Source: Vibrio inusitatus
Lineage (GTDB): Bacteria; Pseudomonadota; Gammaproteobacteria; Enterobacterales; Vibrionaceae
Assembly (NCBI GenBank): GCA_024346935.1
Contig: AP024879.1
Coordinates: 186,001-250,000, forward strand
Direction: 5' to 3'
DNA length: 64,000 bases
The position numbers and the translations under genes were made by a program. The notes beneath the pieces are model-generated. The model made no database searches and was not told the origin of the DNA. It saw only the letters and a list, made by a program, of their open reading frames with translations. Each line of letters opens with the position of its first letter. The first letter of the stretch is position 1. Positions 10,450 through 22,228 of the stretch are shown piece after piece.

Positions 10450-11485
10450 TTCGTCTTTAGAATTGCAACATCCCTATTGGCTACTCGCTTTGCCACTGCC
10501 ACTACTCGTGTATTGGTTAATTCCGGCTTATCGTACTAAGCAATCAGCGATAAAAGTGCCTTTTTTCAGTATCTTGCTCAAGTCCTTAGGGGAGTTACCC
10601 AGTGAGGGTGCAAGTCAATTGCGTCCTTCAGTGTGGCAACGGTGCATCTTAGTGATGTCATGGTGTTTAGTTATTTTTGCCCTATGTAAACCGACAATAT
10701 TAGGTGAGCCACAAACACGTGAGCGCTTAGGGCGTGATGTGATGGTAGTGGTTGATTTGTCAGGCTCGATGGCCGAGAAAGACTTTACTTCCCGAAGTGG
10801 TGACAAAGTTTCTAGACTCGATGCCGTAAAAGAGGTGCTGGAAACCTTCGTTGAGTCTCGCAAAGGAGACCGACTAGGTCTTATTCTGTTTGGCGATGCG
10901 GCATTCATTCAAACACCATTCACGGCTGACCAAACGGTATGGCTTAACTTGCTAGAGCAAACCGATGTAGGGATGGCGGGTGCGAGTACCTACCTTGGTG
11001 ACGCTATAGGTTTGGCTATCAAAGTGTTTGAAAATAGTGCTACAACCAACACAGAAAAAGCACGTGAAAGGGTCACCATTGTATTGACCGACGGTAATGA
11101 TACGGGAAGCTTTGTTGAGCCAATAGACGCAGCCAAAGTTGCCAATGCCAAAGGTGTGAAAATTCATGTGATCGCCATTGGCGATCCCGCGACTGTTGGT
11201 GAACAAGCTCTTGATATGAAAACCATTTCGCGTATTGCTTCTGAAACCGGTGGTGAGGCTTTCGAGGCGCTAGATAGAGAAGCGTTGAGCCAAGCTTATG
11301 AAGAAATTAGCGAGCTTGAACCCCAACTTTACGAAAGTTCGACCTATCGTCCCAAAACCAGTGTTCATGCTTATCCTATTATGCTGGTGGTCGCACTGTA
11401 CTTAATTGCTTTCATTGTTAGCACCGTTAGAAGAGTAGCGAGAACGAATATAAATGAGATGACAGAGGAGAGAACCGATGTTTGA
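10442..11485 (+). CDS. VWA domain membrane protein (BatA-like)
   Basis: 347 residues. Two N-terminal membrane segments (about 15-30 and 65-85), a von Willebrand A domain with an intact metal-ion site (DLSGS; VLTDGNDTG) and a C-terminal membrane segment near residue 315 match BatA of the Bacteroides aerotolerance operon. The VWA domain probably faces the periplasm and binds client or partner proteins. It overlaps both neighbours by 8 bases, so expression is coupled. The client is unknown. Confidence 0.93.
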   Translation: MLDSSLELQHPYWLLALPLPLLVYWLIPAYRTKQSAIKVPFFSILLKSLGELPSEGASQLRPSVWQRCILVMSWCLVIFALCKPTILGEPQTRERLGRDVMVVVDLSGSMAEKDFTSRSGDKVSRLDAVKEVLETFVESRKGDRLGLILFGDAAFIQTPFTADQTVWLNLLEQTDVGMAGASTYLGDAIGLAIKVFENSATTNTEKARERVTIVLTDGNDTGSFVEPIDAAKVANAKGVKIHVIAIGDPATVGEQALDMKTISRIASETGGEAFEALDREALSQAYEEISELEPQLYESSTYRPKTSVHAYPIMLVVALYLIAFIVSTVRRVARTNINEMTEERTDV

Positions 11486-13172
11486 TTCTCTTTTTTGGCA
11501 ACAAGTGTTCATGCAATTCCACTTTATTAGACCACTATGGTTGCTTGCTCTTCTCCCTTTAATAGCGGTGGTATATCTGCGTTGGAAGCATGAGACTGTT
11601 GGCAGCTGGCAAACCATACTGCCCAAACATCTAAGAAAACCGTTGACTATTGGGGATGTGGGCTGGCGAAAGCAACTGCCTCTTAAGTTGCTATTTGTCT
11701 CGATGTTGCTTGCGATTATTGTTTGTGCTGGACCTACTTGGCAACGAGCACCCTCTCCTTTTGGTGAAGACAAGGCATCATTGTTGATTGCTTTGGATAA
11801 TAGCCCGTCAATGTTAAATGAAGATCTACCACCAAGTAGGTTAGAGCGTTCAAAGCAGAAAGTTCAGGATTTATTGAAGCTTCGTGGTGGCGGACAAACA
11901 GGGCTGGTGGTTTTTTCTGGCACAGCACACCTTGCTATGCCAATGACGAAAGATAGCTCTGTATTTGCGCCTTTCTTGGCCGCTATTGACCCTAGCATTA
12001 TGCCCATAGAAGGCAAGAAAGCGGATAGTATCACCGTACTTATCGATGAGCAGTTAGCCGATGATAAAGCCGGAACAGTGCTCCTTATTAGCGACGGTAT
12101 TACGCCAAACAGCATTGCCCCTCTGGTCGATTACTTTGATAACAGTCGTCATCAGTTGCTGATTTTAGCGTCGGGCAATCATCAGGTACAAAGTAGCAAC
12201 CCTATGGATCTCAATTCATTGAAGAAACTTGCTAATGATAGTGGCGGTAGCATCGAGGTGATATCAGTCGATGATGCTGATATCAGCGCATTAAATCGAA
12301 AAATCGAACGGCATATGCAACTTAATAATGAGTCAGCAATGCCATGGCAAGATATGGGTTACTACTTACTGATACCTATTGCCTTATTGTTATTGTTTTG
12401 GTTTAGAAAAGGTTGGTTGGTTCAATGGGCACTACTGCTTTGTATTTTAACGCCGGCATTGTTTGTTAATGACTCGCATGCTTCCTTAGAAATGCACAGA
12501 GCTGACTCCACAGAGCCCAAGGTTGAAGTCACTCAATGGGATAAGCTTTCTCAAATGTGGGCAGATCTATGGTTAACGCCAGATCAGCAAGGGCAGTGGC
12601 ACTTTAATCAACACGATTATCTTCAGGCCGCTATTCATTTTCAAGATCCTCTTCGTAAGGGCATTGCTTATTACTATGCCGGTGAATTTACGTTGGCTCA
12701 CGTGCAGTTTTTAAATGCAGATTCACCCCTGTCATTATTTTATGCGGGCAATGCGTTAGCCAGACAGCGCGAATACCTTAGCGCTAGGAACTTGTTTGCC
12801 TACTTATTAGATCAAGATAAGTGGGATCTATCAGATAAGCTCGCTACCGATGTGAAGCACAATTTAAAAGCAATGCAGGCTATTGTTGATGAGGTAAACC
12901 GACTCAGTGAGAGCCAGGCCGGTACGACAGATGGTCCTGAAGACTCTATGGAGTTAGGCGATAAACCGCAGACGGGAGATGGTGCGGAAGACCAAGCTGT
13001 AGCGGCAATGATGCTCAAAGAGACGTTGAATGCGAATGAGATCTTAGGCAGTGACGAGCTCGCGGATAAATGGCTACGCAAGGTAGAATCTGATCCTAAG
13101 CTCTTTCTAAGAGCCAAGTTTCAAATAGAGCTACTTAATCGTCAAAGCGAGGAGCCAAGCAATGCAGAATAA
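11478..13172 (+). CDS. VWA plus TPR protein (BatB/BatC-like fusion)
   Basis: 564 residues. It has two N-terminal membrane segments, a VWA domain with the metal site DNSPS near residue 112, a membrane pair around residues 290-330, and a periplasmic C-terminal part with TPR-like helices (about 380-460) and an acidic linker. This is equivalent to separate BatB and BatC proteins fused in one chain, common in gammaproteobacteria. It overlaps the next gene by 11 bases. Confidence 0.9.
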   Translation: MFDSLFWQQVFMQFHFIRPLWLLALLPLIAVVYLRWKHETVGSWQTILPKHLRKPLTIGDVGWRKQLPLKLLFVSMLLAIIVCAGPTWQRAPSPFGEDKASLLIALDNSPSMLNEDLPPSRLERSKQKVQDLLKLRGGGQTGLVVFSGTAHLAMPMTKDSSVFAPFLAAIDPSIMPIEGKKADSITVLIDEQLADDKAGTVLLISDGITPNSIAPLVDYFDNSRHQLLILASGNHQVQSSNPMDLNSLKKLANDSGGSIEVISVDDADISALNRKIERHMQLNNESAMPWQDMGYYLLIPIALLLLFWFRKGWLVQWALLLCILTPALFVNDSHASLEMHRADSTEPKVEVTQWDKLSQMWADLWLTPDQQGQWHFNQHDYLQAAIHFQDPLRKGIAYYYAGEFTLAHVQFLNADSPLSLFYAGNALARQREYLSARNLFAYLLDQDKWDLSDKLATDVKHNLKAMQAIVDEVNRLSESQAGTTDGPEDSMELGDKPQTGDGAEDQAVAAMMLKETLNANEILGSDELADKWLRKVESDPKLFLRAKFQIELLNRQSEEPSNAE

Positions 13173-14460
13173 CCTTTGGCGACTTATCCTGACTACTTTT
13201 TTAGCCATCACATTTTCCATCAACACTTTTGCTAACGAAATAGCTCAACTGCAACGTAGCGGTGGAGTGCAGATAAAAAGCTGGTTGAATGATAATCAAG
13301 GCATTACACAGCCTGAGCAGACTTCGATTAATCAGCAATTAACGTTGTACATAGAAGTATCGACACCTCGCTGGTTTACGGGAGGTACTCGAATTGGTGT
13401 GATTGAAATACCTCATGTTATCGCCAAGCAGCGCTCTCAACTCGCAGTCAATTACGCTGAAAAGCGAAAAGGAGCGACGTGGTCAGTGCAATTGTGGGAG
13501 GTAAACTTATACCCGCAACACAGTGGCGAGTTTGTTGTTCCACCACTTGCGGTGCAGGTTCAAGTATCTATTGACAGTGGCGTGAATGTGAAAGGGAATC
13601 TTTACACTGAGCCATTGCGGTTCACCGCTAGTCTACCAAGTGGTTTATTAACGGAAGACACGCCGTGGATTAACAGTCCGAAAGCTGCAATAAGCCAGCA
13701 ATGGCAACAGTCTAATCAAGAACTGAAGGCTGGAGACACGATTACTCGTACTGTCATTGTTCAGGCTACCGATACTTTGTCGGTGCTATTACCGCCAATA
13801 ATGTCTACTGATAGCGTGAATACGAGCACAGGTTATCAACTGTATTCAAAGCCGGTGAGGCTATCGGATACAGAAAACCGTGGGCAGTATCAGGCGCAAA
13901 GAATAGAAGAAGAAGTGTATGTACTGCAAACAGGAGGTGAGCTCACCTTTCCTGATTACGCGATTTCTTGGTGGGATCCAAACAAAGCTGAACTACGAGA
14001 ATTGCGTGTTGAGGGGCAGTCTTTCAAAGTGTCTCACACTTTCTCTTCATGGGTGCGCTATTATAAAGGTAACTTACTGATTATACTCTTTGTTTTTAGT
14101 GCTGTCCTCGGAGTGTATTGTGCGTTAAAACGCTATTATGAGAGGCAACCTAAGCCGGCTTGGTGGGTCTTTGTTCAAGAATTAAGACAAGGTAACGAGC
14201 AGCGAATCCGAACCTGTTTATATGCACGTTTACGTACTCAATCCGGTGATTTACAACTGAGTGCATTGTCGTCCTCAGACGATTGGAAAATGCTCGCCTC
14301 ACAGATTCAAAACGAGAAGACTTCCTTTATTAAAGGGTGCTATCTATGGCGAGAGATAGGGCGACTTGCTGATAAAAATAATGAGCAATGGATCCTACGA
14401 TATCTCGCCTTACCTCAACTGGTAAGATTAAATCAACGTTATAAACCGCCTAAGCCTTAG
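13162..14460 (+). CDS. BatD-like (oxygen tolerance) membrane protein
   Basis: 432 residues with a signal peptide (cut near FANE), beta-rich periplasmic domains, one membrane segment at about residues 305-325 and a cytoplasmic tail. The GDTITRTVIVQA segment and the closing strand-rich part before the TM segment are typical of BatD. It is the last gene of the MoxR operon; the LysR gene starts 24 bases downstream on the same strand. Role inferred from family: scaffold for the VWA proteins. Confidence 0.88.
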   Translation: MQNNLWRLILTTFLAITFSINTFANEIAQLQRSGGVQIKSWLNDNQGITQPEQTSINQQLTLYIEVSTPRWFTGGTRIGVIEIPHVIAKQRSQLAVNYAEKRKGATWSVQLWEVNLYPQHSGEFVVPPLAVQVQVSIDSGVNVKGNLYTEPLRFTASLPSGLLTEDTPWINSPKAAISQQWQQSNQELKAGDTITRTVIVQATDTLSVLLPPIMSTDSVNTSTGYQLYSKPVRLSDTENRGQYQAQRIEEEVYVLQTGGELTFPDYAISWWDPNKAELRELRVEGQSFKVSHTFSSWVRYYKGNLLIILFVFSAVLGVYCALKRYYERQPKPAWWVFVQELRQGNEQRIRTCLYARLRTQSGDLQLSALSSSDDWKMLASQIQNEKTSFIKGCYLWREIGRLADKNNEQWILRYLALPQLVRLNQRYKPPKP

Positions 14461-14484
14461 TCTTAGCACAATCACTAGGAATCT

Positions 14485-15393
14485 ATGAAAAGTACTGAGC
14501 TCAACCTGATCCCTTTCTTTGTCGCTGTGTATGAAGAAAGTAGTATGTCTAAAGCCGCCAATCGCCTTGGGGTCAGTCAGCCGGCAGTCAGTAAGGCGTT
14601 GAAGCGCCTACGAGAGATCTACGATGATCCTTTGTTTCACAGGAGCCCTGCTGGCGTTAAACCCACGACTTTTGCTGAAGATATATACCCTGCATTATCG
14701 GCATCTTTTAAGAACTTTACCTCGACACTGTCTGCTGCTCGAGATTTTGATCCAAAGATATCAGAGCGCATTTTTTCCATAGCATGTATGACGACGATTG
14801 CTTATCAATTGATGCCGGAGTTGTTAGTCAAGATTAAGTCAAAAGCACCCAATATAGCGCTTGAGGTGCACCCACTGTTTACTGAAGATCATGAATCTGA
14901 TTTGCGATTGCAAAGATACGACTTGGTCATTGATATGAGGCCAATAGAAAGAACGTCTCTTAAGATGGCCGCATTAGGTAGAGAGTCGATTAGTGTCATT
15001 GCTAGAGAAGGGCACCCAAGGTTATCAGGCGAGATAACGGCAGAAGAGTTTTTACAAGAAGACCATGTTGTGGTGTCACGTTGGAAGAGCCGAAGTGCAA
15101 TGTTGTCGAGTCATCATTTTCAACATCTTAATAAGCGAAGGATCGTTTATCGTTCTCCTGGCGTGTTAGAGATGCTGCCAGTGGTATGCAAGACAGATTA
15201 TATTGCTCTTTTCCCTTCATCAGCCATTGATACTATGGCAAAACACTATCCAATACAGAGTCTAGAGACCCCATTTCTGGATATTTCTGAAGATATTTGC
15301 ATGCTTTGGCATCCAAGTAGAACAACAGAAAATGGTCATAAATGGTTAAGAAGCCAAGTTCAGTCTGTATCAAAGATGATTTTCAAAGAATAG
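14485..15393 (+). CDS. LysR-family transcriptional regulator
   Basis: 302 residues. The N-terminal winged HTH reads SMSKAANRLGVSQPAVSKALKR, followed by a periplasmic-binding-type effector domain. It follows the MoxR operon by 24 bases and may be co-transcribed with it, unlike most LysR genes, which are divergent from their target. It may control the sulfatase or MoxR genes; the effector is unknown. Confidence 0.92.
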   Translation: MKSTELNLIPFFVAVYEESSMSKAANRLGVSQPAVSKALKRLREIYDDPLFHRSPAGVKPTTFAEDIYPALSASFKNFTSTLSAARDFDPKISERIFSIACMTTIAYQLMPELLVKIKSKAPNIALEVHPLFTEDHESDLRLQRYDLVIDMRPIERTSLKMAALGRESISVIAREGHPRLSGEITAEEFLQEDHVVVSRWKSRSAMLSSHHFQHLNKRRIVYRSPGVLEMLPVVCKTDYIALFPSSAIDTMAKHYPIQSLETPFLDISEDICMLWHPSRTTENGHKWLRSQVQSVSKMIFKE

Positions 15394-15399
15394 AAATGT

Positions 15400-15447
15400 A
15401 AAAGGCCCACTTGGTATTATCACTCCTTAACAATACCAAGAGGGTCG
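15400..15447 (-). terminator. Terminator between LysR gene and the 106-aa gene
   Basis: CTTGGTATT pairs with AATACCAAG around a 13-nt loop. Read on the minus strand the stem is followed by GGGCCTTTTAC, so it mainly ends the 15453-15773 gene. Confidence 0.65.
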
Positions 15448-15452
15448 TTAGT

Positions 15453-15773
15453 CTATAGGCTATGCCAGCGTTTACCCGCTTCGAATCCTACGAGCGAAGA
15501 CATACGTTCTAGGTATATAGATGGAGTGCACTGAGTATTTTCTAGCGTTTCCGTGAACTGATTGAAAAACGATTTGTATATCGTGAACATATCTTCGTTC
15601 GTACCAGAAATGCTTTGCTCTCTTGCGACCTTCCTTGCTTTTTGTGTCAGGTAACTCTCAATTACGCTCGATTCACCACGAAGTAAAGCGTGCTTGTTGA
15701 TCCAGCCTAGTTCGCCATTGGCGATGTCAGCGTTAATAGAGTTTTTAAGCAATGATAGTTTGGATGTATCCAT
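15453..15773 (-). CDS. Conserved-looking hypothetical protein, 106 aa
   Basis: 106 residues, mostly helical, no signal peptide or membrane segment. The ATG is preceded by AGGA at 9 bases and the gene ends at a terminator-like hairpin, so it is probably real. It contains one Cys and no motif I recognise. It is divergent from the TPP riboswitch-thiC unit and convergent with the LysR gene. No function can be offered. Confidence 0.65.
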   Translation of the reverse strand: MDTSKLSLLKNSINADIANGELGWINKHALLRGESSVIESYLTQKARKVAREQSISGTNEDMFTIYKSFFNQFTETLENTQCTPSIYLERMSSLVGFEAGKRWHSL

Positions 15774-15975
15774 TGATGCATTCCTACTTAGTAATAATCA
15801 AAAGACCACTTTTCCAGCACAACTAGTGATAGCGACTGAAAAAGAACGGCGCATCCTAGATCCAGAATGGTCAGACGTCTACAAAATTCACACTAATTTA
15901 CATTTATACCCACAAAGTAGTATGCGGTTGATTATGCTTGCGATTGTGTGACTTTTCTTCCTGAGAAAGGAGTTG

Positions 15976-15981
15976 TATACT
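15976..15981 (+). promoter_or_regulatory. Probable -10 box of the thiC promoter
   Basis: TATACT lies about 8 bases before the first base of the TPP aptamer, which would put the transcript start at about 15988. No convincing -35 box is seen. Confidence 0.4.
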
Positions 15982-15988
15982 CGCAAAC

Positions 15989-16072
15989 ACTTGTCGGAGT
16001 GCCATAAGGCTGAGACCGTTAACTCGGGATCCGTTGAACCTGATCAGGCTAATACCTGCGAAGGGAACAAGA
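15989..16072 (+). promoter_or_regulatory. TPP riboswitch (THI element)
   Basis: The sequence holds the conserved core GGAGTGCC, GGCTGAGA, CCGTTGAACCTGATC, TAATACCTGCG and AGGGAACAAG in the right order. P1 is formed by CTTGT with ACAAG. The element binds thiamine pyrophosphate and shuts down the downstream thiC, 120 bases away. Confidence 0.95.
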
Positions 16073-16140
16073 GTAGAGATCACATCATCATAGATCTCTA
16101 TCCCCAGATCATAGCTCTATCTGAGTTATGGTCTTTCTTG
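16073..16140 (+). promoter_or_regulatory. Likely expression platform of the TPP riboswitch
   Basis: Two hairpins follow the aptamer: TAGAGATC/GATCTCTA (8 bp, from 16075) and a 12-bp stem with two G-U pairs (16106-16134), followed by TTCTTG. The second could be the ligand-induced terminator. Its T-run is imperfect, so translational control cannot be excluded. Confidence 0.45.
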
Positions 16141-16168
16141 TTGCATCCATCCGCCAAGCATTTGATAA

Positions 16169-18124
<1,956 letters not shown>

Positions 18125-18149
18125 CTCGTCTAGATAATATGTAAAACAC

Positions 18150-19545
18150 ATCATCGTCCCTGAAGTATTTATCGGGGATCTTTTCAATGGTGACGCATAG
18201 AAATAGATTCTCGATAAGAGCACTCGAGAATGACGGGAATCTTGGTTTTTATTTGGCTGACTTTAAAACTGAGAGATGCAAAGTTGGTGGTAGAAAATGA
18301 AGAGTGAAACCACCGTCGTCCCCGAAGTATTTATCGGGGACCTTTTCAGTGGTAATGCATAGAAACAGATTCTCGATAAAAGCACTCGAGAATGACGGGA
18401 ATCTTGGTTTTTATTTGGCTGACTTTAAAACTGAGAGGTGCAAAGTTGGTGGTAGAAAATGAAGAGTGAAACCACCGTCGTCCCCGAAGTATTTATCGGG
18501 GACCTTTTCAGCGGTGACGCATAGAAACAGATTCTCGAGAAAAGCACTCGAGAATGACGGGAATCTTGGGTTTTATTTGGCTGATTTAAAACTGTGAGGT
18601 GCAGAGTTGGCGATGGAAAATGAAGTGTGAAATACACCGTCGTCCCCGAAGTATTTATCGGGGACCTTTTCAGTGGTGACGCATAGAAATAGATTCTCGA
18701 TAGAAGTACTTGAGAATGACGGGAATCTTGGGTTTTATTTGGCTGATTTAAAACTGTGATGTGCAGAGTTGGCGATAGAAAGTGAAGTGTGAAATACACC
18801 GTCGTCCCCGAAGTATTTATCGGGGACCTTTTTAGTGGTAATGCATAGAAACAGATTCTCGATAAAAGCACTCGAGAATGACGGGAATCTTGGGTTTTAT
18901 TTGGCTGATTTAAAACTGTGAGGTGCAGAGTTGGCGATGGAAAATGAAGTGTGAAATACACCGTCGTCCCCGAAGTATTTATCGGGGACCTTTTCAGTGG
19001 TGACGCATAGAAATAGATTCTCGATAGAAGTACTTGAGAATGACGGGAATCTTGGGTTTTATTTGGCTGATTTAAAACTGTGATGTGCAGAGTTGGCGAT
19101 AGAAAGTGAAGTGTGAAATACACCGTCGTCCCCGAAGTATTTATCGGGGACCTTTTTAGTGGTAATGCATAGAAACAGATTCTCGATAGAAGCACTCGAG
19201 AATGACGTGAACCTTGGGTTTTACTTGGCTGACTTTAAAACGGTGATGTGCAGAGTTGGCGATAAAAAGTGAAGTATGAAATACACCGTCGTCCCCGAAG
19301 TATTTATCGGGGACCTTTTCAGCGGTGACGCATAGAAACAGATTCTCGATAGAAGCACTCGAGAATGACGGGAATCTTGGGTTTTATTTGGCTGACTTTA
19401 AAACGGTGATGTGCAGAGTTGGCGATAAAAAGTGAAGTATGAAACACACCATCGTCCCCGAAGTATTTATCGGGGACCTTTTCAGCGGTAATGCATAGAA
19501 ACAGATTCTCGATAGAAGCACTCGAGAATGACGGATACATTATAA
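18150..19545. repeat. Nine tandem copies of a 162-164-bp double-hairpin repeat
   Basis: The CGTCCC(C/T) start of each unit falls at 18154, 18317, 18479, 18641, 18803, 18965, 19127, 19289 and 19453. Each unit contains two perfect 8-bp hairpins: GTCCCCGA/TCGGGGAC with an 8-nt loop, and ATTCTCGA/TCGAGAAT with a 9-nt loop. Copies at 18641 and 18965, and at 18803 and 19127, are nearly identical, so a 324-bp pair was duplicated. The array fills the space between convergent thiC and the phosphatase gene. The first hairpin is followed by CCTTTT on the + strand and could end transcription. A 256-aa antisense reading frame here exists only because 162 is a multiple of 3. Confidence 0.95.
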
Positions 19546-19580
19546 AAGCGTTCGGGCTTGAATAGCGTTCAAAAAACACA

Positions 19581-21275
19581 CTAGTTGGTGCTGGCCACTT
19601 CTTTTAATACATTGCCCGTTGTGCCACTTGGTGGCGTAATGCCCAGTACGTTGGATAGCGTTGGCGCTATATCATAGGGAGTAACAGCACGCTCTACCTT
19701 TTGTGGCTTGGTATTGTAACCTGCAAAAATCACGGGAACATAAGTGTCGTAACTCCATGGAGATCCGTGAGTTGAAGCCACGGTTAGACCGTCCATATCA
19801 TTGATATAAGTCCGAGGTGCGAACACTAGATATACATCACCTGAGCGATTAGGTTGATAATTGTTACTTACTAACCGGTTGATATGAGTATTGGCTAAAC
19901 GTCCTGTAGCAACATCGGAACTGGTGACAGCGTAAGCGACCCCTTCAATTTTCATTGCTTCTTCCGAAATCATCGTTTGTAGCTCAGAAAGATTGATTTT
20001 CTTCTCTTTCACCACCTCATGATTTAAGTAAACATACGGCTGAGCATACAGTCTGAAGATCTCCTCACCTACACCGAATTCACTCTTCAGTCTTTGCTTA
20101 AGGTTATCGGTAAGCAGTGTTTTCTTATCGAAGTATTTAGCGCGTTTAAGACCCAAAGAGGCAGCAACAGGAGAGGCTTCAGGAGCGCCATGATCTGCTG
20201 ACAGTACGATTAGGGTATTATCTAAACCTACGTGATGTTCGATGTCTTCAAACAAAGCTTTAAGCGTTCTGTCTAAACGGATTAGGTTATCTTCAGCCTC
20301 TAAACTCGACGGACCGTACAAATGCAATACGTAGTCGTTAGAAGAAAAACTGACCGCTAAGTAATCTGTCACATCTCGAGAGCCCAGTTTCTCTTGTTGG
20401 AGTAAGGTCTTAGCAAAATCCGCAGTCAGTTCATCACCAGCAGGGCTTACGGTCAACATAGTTGAGTAATACTTAAAACTTGCAGGCCCGTAAGGATGTG
20501 GAAAGGTTCTCTGGAAGCCAGCTAAATCAAACTTTTGATCTTGTGATACTTCTTCTAGGGTGTATTTATTTCTGTCTAATGCCAATTCCCAGCGCTTGCC
20601 TGAGTACCGTGCTGGAATATTCTTTTCGTTCCAACGTTCTACCCATGCAGGATAAGATTCATAATAGTAATCACTGGTGACGAAATCAGAAGTTGCCTTA
20701 GAAAACCAAAATGCTTTGCCTGTATGTCCCGCTAACGAGATCGCCCCGCGGTCTTTGATAGAAACGCCAAATACCTTTGATTTACCACTATTCGATACGG
20801 TGAGTTCATCACTAAACGTTGACACTAAGATAGGGGTTGGAGAACGCCCATCTTTGGTGGCTGCACGCTGAGTTGGATCGATTTCTGTCGATTTATTTAC
20901 GTCAGCACCACTGGTCAGTAAGCTGTAATCGCCATCCTCAACATTATAGATCAGGCGCTCTAGACTACGGTCGTACCAAACATTACCAACCATGCCATGC
21001 ACAGAGGGGGGAGCACCGGTTGCAAGAGAGACATGACCAACAATGGTCTCAGTATTACCGTGCTGATAGTGAGCATTGGTGTAATACACCCCTTGATCCA
21101 TCAGGTATCGAAAACCACCCTCACCAAAGTTGTGCTTATACCTTTCTAGTAGGTCTCCGCGTAGGCCATCGACGGTGATTTGAAGTACAAGTTTAGGGTT
21201 GCTCTCAGCAGAAAAAGCGGGAGAGCTGATAAGACCAAGACTGATAAGGCTCATCGCACAGTAGCGTTTTATCAT
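19581..21275 (-). CDS. PafA-like alkaline phosphatase family protein
   Basis: 564 residues from the chosen ATG at 21275, which has AAGGAC upstream and gives a clean signal peptide (cut after PAFSA). An in-frame ATG at 21314 overlaps the upstream gene and looks worse. The enzyme belongs to the alkaline phosphatase superfamily: VDGLRGD for metal binding, a threonine nucleophile region (NTETIVGHVSLATG), GMVGNVWYD as in PafA, and SADHGAPE and STHGSPWSYD metal ligands. It is probably a periplasmic phosphate monoesterase or phosphodiesterase. It follows the FGE-like lipoprotein gene in one operon. Confidence 0.87.
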   Translation of the reverse strand: MIKRYCAMSLISLGLISSPAFSAESNPKLVLQITVDGLRGDLLERYKHNFGEGGFRYLMDQGVYYTNAHYQHGNTETIVGHVSLATGAPPSVHGMVGNVWYDRSLERLIYNVEDGDYSLLTSGADVNKSTEIDPTQRAATKDGRSPTPILVSTFSDELTVSNSGKSKVFGVSIKDRGAISLAGHTGKAFWFSKATSDFVTSDYYYESYPAWVERWNEKNIPARYSGKRWELALDRNKYTLEEVSQDQKFDLAGFQRTFPHPYGPASFKYYSTMLTVSPAGDELTADFAKTLLQQEKLGSRDVTDYLAVSFSSNDYVLHLYGPSSLEAEDNLIRLDRTLKALFEDIEHHVGLDNTLIVLSADHGAPEASPVAASLGLKRAKYFDKKTLLTDNLKQRLKSEFGVGEEIFRLYAQPYVYLNHEVVKEKKINLSELQTMISEEAMKIEGVAYAVTSSDVATGRLANTHINRLVSNNYQPNRSGDVYLVFAPRTYINDMDGLTVASTHGSPWSYDTYVPVIFAGYNTKPQKVERAVTPYDIAPTLSNVLGITPPSGTTGNVLKEVASTN

Positions 21276-21303
21276 TTGGGCATTTGTCCTTGTTATTAAT
21301 GAA

Positions 21304-22089
21304 TTAGTTTGCATCTCTAACTAGACGCAATCCCATATCAGACATAATTATAGACTGGCTAGCAAAGTCTCTGCGGTAGTTTTCAGATTCATTATAAGCA
21401 TAGGAAAAACTGCCACCGCGCACGGACTTATGAGCAAGTCCAATATTGGTGTCTTGAGCGTTACTTGGGTTATGAAATGGGGAGTTGCGATAAAATGTCG
21501 ACTCATAAGCATCGATAGTAAACTCACCGACATTACCCGTCATATCATACAGTCCTAGCTCATTGGGTTTTTTCTGACCGACGCGGTGCGCACGATTGTT
21601 GGCGTTGCCTGCATGCCAAGCAACATCATCAATGTTGTTTGAACCACTGTAGGCATAGCCTTTAGATTCATTTCCACCTCGAGCGGCGAACTCCCATTCA
21701 GCCTCAGTAGGCAATCGATACCTTTGACCCGTGATTTCATTGAGTTTTTCGATGAAGTAATTCGCTTGTTGCCAACTTAAGTTGTTGACTGGGTTTTGAG
21801 GGCCTTTGAAGAAGCTTCTGGAATGCCCCATAACTTCTTCAAATAGAGATTGAGTAACTTCGAACTTAGAAATATAGAAGCTATCTACACTAACCTGATG
21901 CGCAGGCTGCTCAGAAGTCTTTGCATTGTCGGTGTCAGAACCCATGATATAAGTGCCCCCAGCAACGAATACCATGTCGGCTTCGATCTGAGTGGTGAGA
22001 GGGTGGGGTTCAAATAGTGAGCATCCTGTCATTGTTAACACTAGCGTCCATGCTAATAAAGGGCGAAAAGTCATCAAACGCAGGTTCAT
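21304..22089 (-). CDS. FGE/SUMF1-family lipoprotein
   Basis: 261 residues with a lipobox (LTMTGC, Cys at ~23), so anchored to a membrane. The rest is one formylglycine-generating-enzyme (SUMF1) fold: FVAGGTYIMGS, RLPTEAEWEFAARGG, GLYDMTGNVGEF, VRGGSF and MGLRLVRD. Aerobic FGEs need two active-site cysteines in the C-terminal part; none is present here. Conversion of sulfatase cysteine is therefore unlikely; a binding or structural role is more probable. It lies upstream of the phosphatase gene and divergent from the anSME gene. Confidence 0.88.
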   Translation of the reverse strand: MNLRLMTFRPLLAWTLVLTMTGCSLFEPHPLTTQIEADMVFVAGGTYIMGSDTDNAKTSEQPAHQVSVDSFYISKFEVTQSLFEEVMGHSRSFFKGPQNPVNNLSWQQANYFIEKLNEITGQRYRLPTEAEWEFAARGGNESKGYAYSGSNNIDDVAWHAGNANNRAHRVGQKKPNELGLYDMTGNVGEFTIDAYESTFYRNSPFHNPSNAQDTNIGLAHKSVRGGSFSYAYNESENYRRDFASQSIIMSDMGLRLVRDAN

Positions 22090-22228
22090 ATTTGGTCTCT
22101 ATCAAAAAATGAGACATTAGTTTAACAATTCGCCATTTTCCAAATGGTTATATGCGCAATAACAAGCCTTTGATATAACCAATAGTTAAAATAGGGCTGT
22201 TTTTAGCATCCAAGATAACGGTATCGAT

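Noticed and set aside
18425..19195. 256-residue antisense reading frame with 54-residue repeats
   Set aside because: It follows from the 162-bp repeat period being a multiple of three and lies across the hairpins; there is no ribosome site or known family.
18150..19545. CRISPR array
   Set aside because: Units are 162 bp and similar throughout; there are no short repeats with unique spacers and no cas genes.
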